Assembly: GCA_965227455.1 (NCBI GenBank)
Contig: OZ245752.1
Span: 310,001-374,000 of the forward strand
Direction: 5' to 3'
Length of the DNA: 64,000 nt
DNA from: JABDIP01 sp965227455
Lineage (GTDB): Bacteria; Pseudomonadota; Alphaproteobacteria; DSM-16000; Inquilinaceae
The notes under the pieces are model-generated. The model was not told where the DNA came from. It searched no databases and worked only from the letters and a program-made list of their open reading frames with translations. This document shows, piece after piece, positions 42,369-50,172 of this stretch. Position 1 is the stretch's first letter; each line of letters begins with the position of its first letter. A program made the translations under genes and the position numbers.

Positions 42369-42824
42369 ATGAACGCCAACCACAATGCTCTGCAGAGCTA
42401 TGGTCAGGCGGCGCAGAACGTGCCCGCCGGAACCCAGATCGTCATGCTGTATGACGGCATCCTGAAATGCCTGTCCGAGGCCCGTTCGGCGATCGAGGAG
42501 AACCGCATCGTCGACCGCTTCAACGCCATCAAGAAGGCGTCGGACATCGTCAACGGTCTGAATTCCAGCCTCGATTTCGAGAATGGCGGCGACATCGCGC
42601 CGATGCTGGACCGTTTCTACAACTATGCGTTCTTCCGGCTGCAGCGGGCCTGCGTGGAATCGTCGGTCGAAATCGTCGACGAGCTGACGGCCAACGTCAC
42701 CGAAATGCGCAAGGCCTGGGCTGCGGTCGTGGAGCAGCCTGAGGCGGCACGGGCCGCGCCTCGCCCCGCACCAGGCGAGACGATCGATCCCGCGCTGTCC
42801 GGCGGCGTCGTCGTCTCGGCCTGA
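42369..42824 (+). CDS. fliS: Flagellin export chaperone FliS
   Basis: FliS binds the flagellin C-terminus and brings it to the export gate. The 151-residue protein has the family signature GTQIVMLYDGILKCLSEARS followed by FNAIKKASDIVNGLNSSLDF. A helical core to about residue 125 and a short Pro/Ala tail complete it. It lies 24 bp after fliD and 15 bp before the TPR-glycosyltransferase gene. Confidence 0.94.
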   Translation: MNANHNALQSYGQAAQNVPAGTQIVMLYDGILKCLSEARSAIEENRIVDRFNAIKKASDIVNGLNSSLDFENGGDIAPMLDRFYNYAFFRLQRACVESSVEIVDELTANVTEMRKAWAAVVEQPEAARAAPRPAPGETIDPALSGGVVVSA

Positions 42825-42839
42825 CCGGAGGTCAGCGAG

Positions 42840-45056
42840 ATGGCGCGTACAAGCGGGAAGGCCCGGCAGCGGGCGCGTAAGCGCAAACAGGCGTCCGTTG
42901 CCGGCCTGCCCGACGCCGCGGAGATCGAACGGCGGCTGAGCAAGATATTCCGCATCATCGATGCCGGGGAATTGGGTGACGCGGCGCGGCGGTTGGCCGG
43001 GCTTGTCCGCCAGGCGCCGCGCCATGCCGAGATCCGGCACGCTCTGGGCTATGTCCGCCATCTGCAGGGGCTTGACGAAGCGGCGATCGAAGAGCTGACC
43101 CGGGCGATCGACATCGATCCCCATTGCGCAACCTATCGGAACAGCCTGGCTGTCGTCCTGCACAAGGCGGGCCGGTTCGCCGAGGCGGTGGAGCAGGGGC
43201 GGGCGGTCGTCGAGCGTGAGCCGGGCAATCCGGCCTTTCACTTCAATCTCGGCAACGCCCTGAAGGATAGCGGCGCCTTCGCCGATGCGGTCACCTGCTA
43301 TCGCAAGGCCCTCGCGGTACATCCCGACGATCCGGAGATCCTGAACAACCTCGGCGTCGCCCTGACACATTGCGACGGCGCCGTGGAGGCATTGTCGTTG
43401 TTCCGTCGCGCCGCCGGTCTGCGGCCGGACGACCCCCAGATCCCCTACAATCTGGGCCTGGCCGCACTGCAGCTGGACGATCCGGACTCGGCCCTGGCGT
43501 CTTTCAAGGCGAGCCAGGACATCGACGAGACATTCGACCGCGCGGTGGCGGCAACGGCGCAGTTGCACGCGAACCGGAGGGAAATTGCCAAGGCCATTGC
43601 CACGTTTCGCCGGTATCTGGAGATGCGGCCGGACGACCATCTCGCCATGCGCGCGGTCGCCGAACTGTTGCGGGTCCGCGGCAATTTTGCCGAGGCTCGG
43701 AAGTGGGTCGAGCACCTCTCCGCGCTGGCCCCCGACGATCCGGCCGCCGCAAGGATGATCGGCGGTATTCTCGCCGAGGAGAACGACACCGAGGGCGCGA
43801 TTGCCGCCTTCCGGCGGATTCTCGAGCAGGATCCCGGCGATTCCGCGACCTGGCTCGATCTCGGCTATCTGCTGCTGATGATGGAACGCACCGGCGAGGC
43901 GCGCGATTGCATGGATCATGCCGCGGCGCTCGATCCGCAGTCGCCTCGGCTTTTCCACCTGCGCAGCCTGATGGCCGAGGGTGAGGGCGATCTTGCCGGC
44001 GCCGGCCGCCATCAGGATGAATGCCTGAAGCGCGATCCGGACAACGAACCGATGCGCGCGCATCGCGGCCGCTTGCACCTGGCCGTCGGCGAGCTGGAAG
44101 CCGGCTACCGACTCAACGACGCTCGGCGCGACGAGAGGGGCAATGCCATCGACGACGGCCTGCCGGCGCCGCTCTGGCAGGGCGAGCCGCTGGCCGGCAA
44201 GCGGCTGCTGATTGCTTCCGAACAGGGGCTGGGCGACGAGGTCATCTTCGGAGGCTGCATCCCCGACGTGATCCGGGACGCGGCTTCCTGCGCCATCGAA
44301 TGCGATCCCCGGCTGGTCTCGCTGTTCGCGCGCAGCTTTCCGGACGCCCGGGTCCATCCCTCGCAGAAGAGTGTGGACAACCGGTTCAGCGTACGGTCCT
44401 ACGGATGGCTGGCGCCGGACGAGAAGCCGGACTATGCGGTCCCGATGGGCAGTCTTGCCCGGTGGTGCCGGCCTAGCATCGAGGACTTCCCGCCGCCGGG
44501 CGGCTATCTGAAGGTCGATCCGGACCGTGTCGCCCATTGGCGGCGGCGGCTCGAGGCCCTGGGGCCGGGGCTGAAGGTAGGTCTGTGCTGGCGCAGCAGC
44601 GTCGGCGGGCTGGAACGCAGCAGGTTCTATACCAGCGTCGAGGATTGGGCGCCGGTGTTCACCGCCCCGGGCGTGGTGCCGGTCAACCTGCAATACGACG
44701 ATTGCCGCGCCGAGCTGGAGCACGTGCGCTCGAGCTTCGGCACGGTCATTCACGCCATGCCCGACCTCGACCTCTACAACGATTTCGAGAACGTGGCCGC
44801 GATGATGCGGGCGCTGGATGTCGTGGTGTCGGTCAGCACCATCATGCCCTACCTGGCGGCCGCCACCGGCCAGCGGGCGCTGGCCGTTTCCATCGGCCGC
44901 GACTGGAGCCTGCTGGGCACCGACCGCTATCCCTGGCTACCCGACCTGACGCCGCTGATCCGCGAGCCGGGCCAGGACTGGTCGGTGGTCATCGGCGAGA
45001 TCACCCGCCGCATCGGTGCCATGGTGGCCGACGGGTCAGCGGTGCGGGCTGCCTAG
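42840..45056 (+). CDS. TPR-glycosyltransferase, FlmG-like (copy 1)
   Basis: This 738-residue protein has a basic N-terminus (KARQRARKRKQ), about ten tetratricopeptide repeats (about 45-380) and a GT-B-type C-terminal domain (about 425-735). The latter contains LLIASEQGLGDEVIFGG and VGLCWRSSVGG. The domain order is that of FlmG, the Caulobacter flagellin pseudaminyltransferase that recognises flagellin by its TPRs. It is in one unit with flaG, fliD and fliS and next to the pseudaminic acid island. The role is inferred from architecture and context. A second copy is at 51243-52880. Confidence 0.8.
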   Translation: MARTSGKARQRARKRKQASVAGLPDAAEIERRLSKIFRIIDAGELGDAARRLAGLVRQAPRHAEIRHALGYVRHLQGLDEAAIEELTRAIDIDPHCATYRNSLAVVLHKAGRFAEAVEQGRAVVEREPGNPAFHFNLGNALKDSGAFADAVTCYRKALAVHPDDPEILNNLGVALTHCDGAVEALSLFRRAAGLRPDDPQIPYNLGLAALQLDDPDSALASFKASQDIDETFDRAVAATAQLHANRREIAKAIATFRRYLEMRPDDHLAMRAVAELLRVRGNFAEARKWVEHLSALAPDDPAAARMIGGILAEENDTEGAIAAFRRILEQDPGDSATWLDLGYLLLMMERTGEARDCMDHAAALDPQSPRLFHLRSLMAEGEGDLAGAGRHQDECLKRDPDNEPMRAHRGRLHLAVGELEAGYRLNDARRDERGNAIDDGLPAPLWQGEPLAGKRLLIASEQGLGDEVIFGGCIPDVIRDAASCAIECDPRLVSLFARSFPDARVHPSQKSVDNRFSVRSYGWLAPDEKPDYAVPMGSLARWCRPSIEDFPPPGGYLKVDPDRVAHWRRRLEALGPGLKVGLCWRSSVGGLERSRFYTSVEDWAPVFTAPGVVPVNLQYDDCRAELEHVRSSFGTVIHAMPDLDLYNDFENVAAMMRALDVVVSVSTIMPYLAAATGQRALAVSIGRDWSLLGTDRYPWLPDLTPLIREPGQDWSVVIGEITRRIGAMVADGSAVRAA

Positions 45057-45062
45057 TTCGGG

Positions 45063-45190
45063 CTAATTCGGGGACAGCCAATTCGGGGACAGCTAACTTG
45101 GGGACAGTATACTTATCTGTGGTCCGGGGACCATAGATAAGTATACTGTCCCCAAGTTAGCTGTCCCCGAATTGGCTGTCCCCGAATTAG
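45063..45190. repeat. 128-bp near-perfect palindrome of GGGGACAG units
   Basis: Arms at 45063-45125 and 45128-45190 (63 bp each) are reverse complements with one mismatch and a 2-bp centre. Each arm holds three tandem 15-bp units, each with GGGGACAG (for instance TTCGGGGACAGCCAA). The inner end carries GTATACTTAT. It starts 6 bp after the glycosyltransferase stop and separates it from the glycan island. No transposase is present. Confidence 0.95.
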
Positions 45191-45209
45191 GCGGCCCTTA
45201 AGCCCTGAA

Positions 45210-45226
45210 TTTACGCGAAATTAACC
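45210..45226 (+). promoter_or_regulatory. CtrA-type box upstream of the dioxygenase-methyltransferase operon
   Basis: TTTA-N7-TTAACC, the same form as the fliI box, lies 73 bp before the start at 45300. The bases after it (AAACT, then GGTG 9 bases later) are shared with the pseB box. Confidence 0.55.
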
Positions 45227-45299
45227 AAACTCGCCTTCATTCGGTGGTGTTGCCGGGCGGTCATTCAACGCCGCATTGCCCCTGCTGAGGACGGTCCCC

Positions 45300-46241
45300 T
45301 TGATACAGGCGACGCTCGACCATTTCCGCGATCACGGCTTTGCCGATCTGGGCCGCGTCGTCGATCCGACGGCCTGCGCCGCGCTGCTGTCGGAGATCCG
45401 GCGCCGGCGCCGGTTCGATGCCGACATGTTCCTGACCGAGCGGGCTTTCCTGGCCAATCCGCAGATGAAGGGCGTCAATCCGCGCCCGGGGCGCAACATG
45501 CTGGAGGGGCTGACGGATTATCTCGACTGCGTCGAGAAGCACGATGCCCTGGACAGGCTGCTGACCGAGCTGCTGGGCCCGGGATACGCGATCCTCAACA
45601 AGAAGCTGGTCTGCGGCGTGCCGGAGCGTTGGATCCCGGACTGGTTGGTCCGGCGCATCAAGGGCAATCCGGTCAACAATCTGGGTGCCTATGTGCGGCC
45701 GGAATACCGCGACGTCACCTATTTCTACGGCATCGATTTCCACCAGGACATCATAGATTGGACCGGCCGCGAGGCCGATTTCGTCACCCTCTATGTCTAC
45801 CTGCACGGCGTCGGCCCGGCCGAGGCGCCGCTGCACCTGCTGGCGGACAGCCACCGCCTGGGCGCCACCCGCTTCCCCCATCGCCTGGAGCAGTCCGGCA
45901 GAGATGCGGCGGCCTGGTGCTATGGCGGTGACGACAACGACGAGATGGCCTGCCGCCAGACCATGCTGGTCGGCGGGGCCGGGTTCGCCGCCCTCTGGCA
46001 CCCGTTCACCCTGCACGGGACCCAGCCCCATGCCGGCGACGGCGAACGCATCTCGCTGCGCTATCTTATCACCAAGGGGGAAGGGGCACCGCCGGCCTTC
46101 ATCGACACGGTCAATGCGGAAATCGCCGGCGCGCGATCCATGGCCGAAACGCGCGGCGACCTGACAGAAGACGGCGCGCCGATCCTGCGCGGCAATGCGA
46201 TCAATTCCGGCGCTGCCACGCCTGGGGGCCCGGCCGCATGA
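45300..46241 (+). CDS. PhyH-type Fe(II)/2-oxoglutarate dioxygenase 1
   Basis: This 313-residue protein has the metal triad of the phytanoyl-CoA dioxygenase family: FHQD (His148, Asp150) and a distal His in WHPFTLHGTQP (His239 or His234), with Arg254 as a likely 2-oxoglutarate ligand. It probably hydroxylates a sugar or small molecule. The start is TTG at 45300 with GAGGA about eight bases upstream. An in-frame TTG 24 bp earlier has no such site. It overlaps the next gene by four bases. The glycan-island setting suggests tailoring of the flagellin sugar, but the substrate is unknown. Confidence 0.8.
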   Translation: MIQATLDHFRDHGFADLGRVVDPTACAALLSEIRRRRRFDADMFLTERAFLANPQMKGVNPRPGRNMLEGLTDYLDCVEKHDALDRLLTELLGPGYAILNKKLVCGVPERWIPDWLVRRIKGNPVNNLGAYVRPEYRDVTYFYGIDFHQDIIDWTGREADFVTLYVYLHGVGPAEAPLHLLADSHRLGATRFPHRLEQSGRDAAAWCYGGDDNDEMACRQTMLVGGAGFAALWHPFTLHGTQPHAGDGERISLRYLITKGEGAPPAFIDTVNAEIAGARSMAETRGDLTEDGAPILRGNAINSGAATPGGPAA

Positions 46242-46987
46242 CCATCACCCGCCTGGAGCGCCATGGCGAGGATGAGCGCGCGGTCCGCGCATCCCTGGCC
46301 GGCCTGCTGCAATCCTCGCCGATCCCGCCGGCCGAGCTGATCGAGAATCTCGGCCTCTACGCCCCGCGCCAGGCCCTGTCGAGGCTGCTGTTCTTCCACG
46401 AGCTCTACCGCCGCGTCCTCGACGTGCATGGCGTGATCCTCGATTTCGGCTGCCGCTACGGCCAGACCCTGAACCTCTGGCAGGCCTTTCGCGGCATCTA
46501 CGAGCCGGTCAATTACAGCCGCCGGATCTACGGCTTCGACACTTTCGACGGCATCGCCGGATCCGGCGCCCGGGACGGCGCGGCGGCCGAAGCCAGCGAC
46601 GGCTCCTATGGCGTACCGGCGGATTACGAGGCCCATCTGGCCGAGGTGATCGCCTGCCAGAGCAAGCTCAACCCGCTGCCGCACGTGCAGACCTGCGAGG
46701 TCTATAAGGGCGATGCCCGCATGACCCTCGCCGACCATCTGGCGGCGCATCCGGAGACGCTGGTGGCGCTGGCCTATTTCGACATGGACGCCTATGCGCC
46801 GACCCGCGAATGCCTGGAGATGATACTCGACCGGCTGCCGGCGGGTGCGGTGGTCGGCTTCGACGAGCTTTGCGACCCGGTGTTCCCCGGCGAGACCTCC
46901 GCCTTCCTGGAACTGCTGGGCGAGCGCCGCCTGAAACTCCAGCGCGTTCCCTACGTACCCGGCCCATCCTTTGTGGTGATCGAATAG
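46238..46987 (+). CDS. SAM-dependent methyltransferase 1 (TylF/CmcI-like)
   Basis: This 249-residue protein has a class I methyltransferase fold: motif I VILDFGCRYGQTLNLW (about 67-82), the IYGFDTFDG strand, and ALAYFDMDAYAPTRECLEMI with the acidic pair that binds metal or substrate in TylF-type enzymes. GAVVGFDEL follows. Its ATG overlaps the preceding dioxygenase stop. It is followed 2 bp later by the second dioxygenase. O-methylation of a sugar is the favoured role by family. Confidence 0.78.
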   Translation: MTITRLERHGEDERAVRASLAGLLQSSPIPPAELIENLGLYAPRQALSRLLFFHELYRRVLDVHGVILDFGCRYGQTLNLWQAFRGIYEPVNYSRRIYGFDTFDGIAGSGARDGAAAEASDGSYGVPADYEAHLAEVIACQSKLNPLPHVQTCEVYKGDARMTLADHLAAHPETLVALAYFDMDAYAPTRECLEMILDRLPAGAVVGFDELCDPVFPGETSAFLELLGERRLKLQRVPYVPGPSFVVIE

Positions 46988-46989
46988 TC

Positions 46990-47892
46990 ATGCAGACAGT
47001 TGCGATTGAGACCGAGGCCTCGGCCGATCTGGCCCGGCTGGAGATGCCCGTTGAGGACATGACGGCGGAGCGTCTGACCAAGACCTTCAAGACCGAAGGC
47101 GCGGTGATCGTCCGCGGCCTGCTGGGCGATGCCCGCAAGAGCGAGCTGAGGCAGGCGCTCAGCGCCATCATCTCCGCCCAGTATCGCCACGCAACCGGCC
47201 ACGATCCCGATCCGGACGCCGATATCGATGCTCTGTTCAACGCGCTCTGCGCCATCGACCGGCGGCTCGGCGCCCTGGTCTACGAGGCGGCGCGCGAAGT
47301 GCCGGCCTTCTATTCGCTGCTGCTGCACCCCTGGGTTCAGGACGTGGTCAAGACGCTGCTGGAGACCGATACGCTGCACGTGCCGTACGACAAGGCGATG
47401 TTCCGCATCGACCGGTCGAACGAGCCCTGGTTCGAGTTCCACTGGCATCAGGACTACACCTACAACCAGATGTCGGACCCCACGGTCACGGTCTGGACGC
47501 CGCTGACCCCGGTCACCGAAGAAATGGGGCCACTGCACATCATCCCGCGGAGCCATGGCCAGATCCATCCGGTGCGGCTGGACCCCAAGCGGGACGATCA
47601 CGGTCGACCCAAAGCGGCGAAATCCGCCGTGCTCGCCTATTCCGACACCGCCGAGCTCGACGCCCGCGCGGTGCCGGTCTGCCTGGAGCCGGGCGACGTG
47701 CTGTTCTTCCACCAGCTGCTGCTGCATCGCAGCGGCCGCAACCGGTCGAACCGGGCCCGCTGGAGCATGGTGCCGCGCTACGGTCGGATGCTGGACCCGG
47801 AGATGGTGGCCCGCGGCTGGGAGATCGAGCGCTCTTCGGATTTCGCGGTGCTGAAGGACCGCCATCCGAACGCTGTCGTATCGGAGGACTAG
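46990..47892 (+). CDS. PhyH-type Fe(II)/2-oxoglutarate dioxygenase 2
   Basis: This 300-residue protein has a clear PhyH metal site: HWHQD (His153, Asp155) and the distal His246 in LLLHRSG, with Arg257 in RARWSMVPR for 2-oxoglutarate. GPLHIIPRSHGQIHP is the conserved core strand. It is only distantly like dioxygenase 1, so the two probably act on different positions or substrates. The ATG at 46990 follows the methyltransferase stop by 2 bp. It continues the alternating order dioxygenase-methyltransferase-dioxygenase-methyltransferase. Confidence 0.85.
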   Translation: MQTVAIETEASADLARLEMPVEDMTAERLTKTFKTEGAVIVRGLLGDARKSELRQALSAIISAQYRHATGHDPDPDADIDALFNALCAIDRRLGALVYEAAREVPAFYSLLLHPWVQDVVKTLLETDTLHVPYDKAMFRIDRSNEPWFEFHWHQDYTYNQMSDPTVTVWTPLTPVTEEMGPLHIIPRSHGQIHPVRLDPKRDDHGRPKAAKSAVLAYSDTAELDARAVPVCLEPGDVLFFHQLLLHRSGRNRSNRARWSMVPRYGRMLDPEMVARGWEIERSSDFAVLKDRHPNAVVSED

Positions 47893-47896
47893 GGTC

Positions 47897-48649
47897 ATGG
47901 GCGTGCCCGCGCGGAAACCGTCGCCGCCGGTCGCTGCCGGTATCGACGATCGCTACGCGGCTCTGCTGCGCCGCCATGCCGGCGATCCCGACATCATCCA
48001 CCAGCTTGGTGTCTTCGCCCGGCGCATGTACATGTCCAAGACGCTGGGGCATTTCGAGATCTACAAGCAGGTCGCGCACCTGCCCGGCGATGTCGTGGAA
48101 TGCGGCGTCTACAAGGGCGAGTCCCTGCTCAACTTCGCCCGCTTCATGGAGATGCTGAACCCGGGCGACCGCAGCAAGGCGGTGATCGGCTTCGACCACT
48201 TCAAGGGCCTGCAGGACACCACCGAGCGCGACGGCGCCGCCGCCCATGTGGGCAATACCGAGGGCGGCTGGAACCCCGACGGCTTCGCCAACACGCTGAT
48301 GCAGCTGATCGACCTGTTTCACCAGGACAGCTTCGTGCCGCAGAAGCCGCGCATCCAGATCGTCGACGGCGACATCCGAGAGTCCGCGGCCCAGTTCGTG
48401 GACGAGAATCCGGGGCTGCGGATCAGCCTGCTGCATCTCGACTGCGACCTCTACGAGCCGACCCTGGCGGCGTTGCAGGCCTTCTATCCGCGCATCGTCA
48501 CCGGCGGCATCGTGCTGCTGGACGAGTACGGCATGCGCGAATGGCCCGGCGAATCCCAGGCGCTGGACGAGTATTTCGAGGGCAATCCGCCGGAGATCCG
48601 CAAGTTCGGCTGGCTGACCGCACCCGGCGGCTGGTTCGTGAAGGGCTGA
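47897..48649 (+). CDS. SAM-dependent methyltransferase 2 (TylF/MycF family)
   Basis: This 250-residue protein matches the macrocin O-methyltransferase family closely. It has GDVVECGVYKGESLLNFARF (64-83), GFDHFKGLQDT, and LLHLDCDLYEPTLAALQAFY followed by GGIVLLDEYG, with the acidic residues that bind Mg in TylF. These enzymes O-methylate deoxysugars. It starts 4 bp after dioxygenase 2. It is a better family match than methyltransferase 1. Confidence 0.87.
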   Translation: MGVPARKPSPPVAAGIDDRYAALLRRHAGDPDIIHQLGVFARRMYMSKTLGHFEIYKQVAHLPGDVVECGVYKGESLLNFARFMEMLNPGDRSKAVIGFDHFKGLQDTTERDGAAAHVGNTEGGWNPDGFANTLMQLIDLFHQDSFVPQKPRIQIVDGDIRESAAQFVDENPGLRISLLHLDCDLYEPTLAALQAFYPRIVTGGIVLLDEYGMREWPGESQALDEYFEGNPPEIRKFGWLTAPGGWFVKG

Positions 48650-48651
48650 GG

Positions 48652-48945
48652 ATGCGCCTGAAGCGCTACAGCACCACGGGCCGGATCTTCGCCGGCGGCT
48701 TCATGGCCATCTTCGGGATCGTCCTCCTGGTCGGCGCCTATACCTACGGCAAGGCTCAGGACGCCGTTGCGGCCAACCCGGTGGCCGGTCCCTTGCTCGA
48801 CGGCCTGTGGCTGATCTTCATAATCCTGGGCGGCGTATTCATCGCCGCCGGCCTGTTCGTCTCCGCCCGCGCCCTGCAACGGGCCGCGAAGGAGCGGCAG
48901 ATGGGCATAGGCTCCGGCTTCGGCGACGATATTCGCGGGTCTTAG
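48652..48945 (+). CDS. Small two-helix membrane protein
   Basis: This 97-residue protein starts 2 bp after methyltransferase 2 (ATG at 48652, preceded by CTGAGG). It has two hydrophobic helices (about 11-32 and 49-71) joined by a short loop, and a basic, Gly-rich C-terminus. I do not recognise the family. As the last gene of the dioxygenase-methyltransferase unit it may be a membrane partner of the modification enzymes, but that is positional inference only. Confidence 0.72.
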   Translation: MRLKRYSTTGRIFAGGFMAIFGIVLLVGAYTYGKAQDAVAANPVAGPLLDGLWLIFIILGGVFIAAGLFVSARALQRAAKERQMGIGSGFGDDIRGS

Positions 48946-49015
48946 CCGACCGTCGTTTCTTTGGCCTCTCCGGTAATGCTGGTCGGGCATAGGGCCACCG
49001 GCTATCACTCTGGCC

Positions 49016-49597
49016 ATGCTCCGCTCCCTGTCCAGACGGACCGTCCCCGAACTCCGCACGGAGAGGCTTTTGCTGCGCGGTTGGCGGGACGACGATCTTG
49101 ATCCCTTCTCGGCGCTCAACGCCGACCCCGAGGTCATGGAATTCATGCCCCGGCTTCTCAGCCGGTGGGATTGCGAAGGGATCCTCGGTCGGATGCTGGA
49201 GCATTTCGACCGGCACGGCTTCGGCTGGTGGGCGGTGGAGGTGCCGGGCACCGCTTCCCTGATCGGCTGCGTCGGCATCGCGGTCCCGCGCTTCGAGGCG
49301 CATTTCACGCCCTGCGTCGAAGTCGGCTGGAGGCTGGCCCGCGCCCATTGGGGCCAGGGCTATGCCACCGAAGCGGCCCGCGCCGCCATCGCCTTCGGGT
49401 TCGAGCAGGCCGCCCTGGACGAGATCGTTTCCCTGACCGCGGTGGTCAACCAACGCTCCCAGGCGGTCATGCAGCGCCTGGGCATGACCCGCGACCCGGC
49501 GGAGGATTTCGACCATCCGACGCTGCCGACGAAACACCGGCTGTGCCGGCATGTGCTGTACAGGATTTCCCCGGCGGGGTTCCGGCCGGACGGTTAG
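49016..49597 (+). CDS. GNAT acetyltransferase, RimJ/RimL type
   Basis: This 193-residue protein has the family opening LRTERLLLRGWRDDDLDPFS. The acetyl-CoA site ARAHWGQGYATEAARAAIAF lies at about 109-128, and VVNQRSQAVMQRLGM follows. The ATG at 49016 is used; the ribosome site is weak. It converges with pseH, overlapping it by four bases at the 3' ends. It may be a separate housekeeping acetyltransferase or may decorate the glycan. Confidence 0.85.
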   Translation: MLRSLSRRTVPELRTERLLLRGWRDDDLDPFSALNADPEVMEFMPRLLSRWDCEGILGRMLEHFDRHGFGWWAVEVPGTASLIGCVGIAVPRFEAHFTPCVEVGWRLARAHWGQGYATEAARAAIAFGFEQAALDEIVSLTAVVNQRSQAVMQRLGMTRDPAEDFDHPTLPTKHRLCRHVLYRISPAGFRPDG

Positions 49598-50172
49598 GCG
49601 ACGGCCGGGCGCGCCGCGGAGTCCGGCAGCAGGCCCTTGGCCGACAGCCGCTCCTCTGTGGCGGGCTTCGCGGACAGCCACTCCTCGCGCAGCATCGCCA
49701 GAGCGATGACGTCATGCCATTGGTCGCCCTTGCGGATGTGGCGGCGCAGACGGCCCTCTTCGCTGAACCCGAAGCGCTTGTGCATTTCGATCACCGGCGC
49801 GTTGAGGTCGAGCACCTCGCAGCACAGCTTTTCCAGGCCCAGCGTGTCGAAGACATGGGACAGCACGCTGTATTCCACCACGCTGCCCACGCCGCGACCG
49901 CGCAGGTCCGAGCTGGCGATATAGAAGGCCCAGGAACAGCGGGAATGGTTGCGGTCGATGCCGGTGATGCAGGCCAGGCCCACATCGGCGCCGTCGCAGG
50001 TGATGATCCAGTAGCTGCAGGTCGGATCGTCCAGCACCCGTTCGAACCATGCGGTGTGCTCGTCGGCGGAGATCTCCCGGTCGGTGTACATGTATTGCGC
50101 CACGGCCGGCAGGTTGCGCCAGTGGCGCACCTGGTCGCGGTCCTCGCGCCGCATCGGCCGCAGGGCGATCAT
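49594..50172 (-). CDS. pseH: Pseudaminic acid pathway N-acetyltransferase PseH
   Basis: PseH acetylates the 4-amino group of UDP-4-amino-4,6-dideoxy-beta-L-AltNAc, step three of CMP-pseudaminic acid synthesis. The 192-residue GNAT protein starts IALRPMRREDRDQVRHWRNL and has the acetyl-CoA loop SSDLRGRGVGSVVEYSVLSH and the late NAPVIEMHKRFGFSEEGRLR. Its ATG overlaps the pseG stop (50169-50172). A C-terminal extension of about 25 residues is unusual. Confidence 0.88.
   Translation of the reverse strand: MIALRPMRREDRDQVRHWRNLPAVAQYMYTDREISADEHTAWFERVLDDPTCSYWIITCDGADVGLACITGIDRNHSRCSWAFYIASSDLRGRGVGSVVEYSVLSHVFDTLGLEKLCCEVLDLNAPVIEMHKRFGFSEEGRLRRHIRKGDQWHDVIALAMLREEWLSAKPATEERLSAKGLLPDSAARPAVA

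Noticed and set aside
40560..44753. Very long open frame on the minus strand opposite fliD, fliS and the TPR-glycosyltransferase
   Set aside because: It mirrors the codon structure of three well-supported genes in GC-rich DNA and has no recognisable domain. Similar antisense frames at 6321-9911 and 58312-61950 were rejected for the same reason.
45063..45190. CRISPR array
   Set aside because: The 15-bp units are directly adjacent without spacers and are mirrored in an inverted arm. There are no cas genes.
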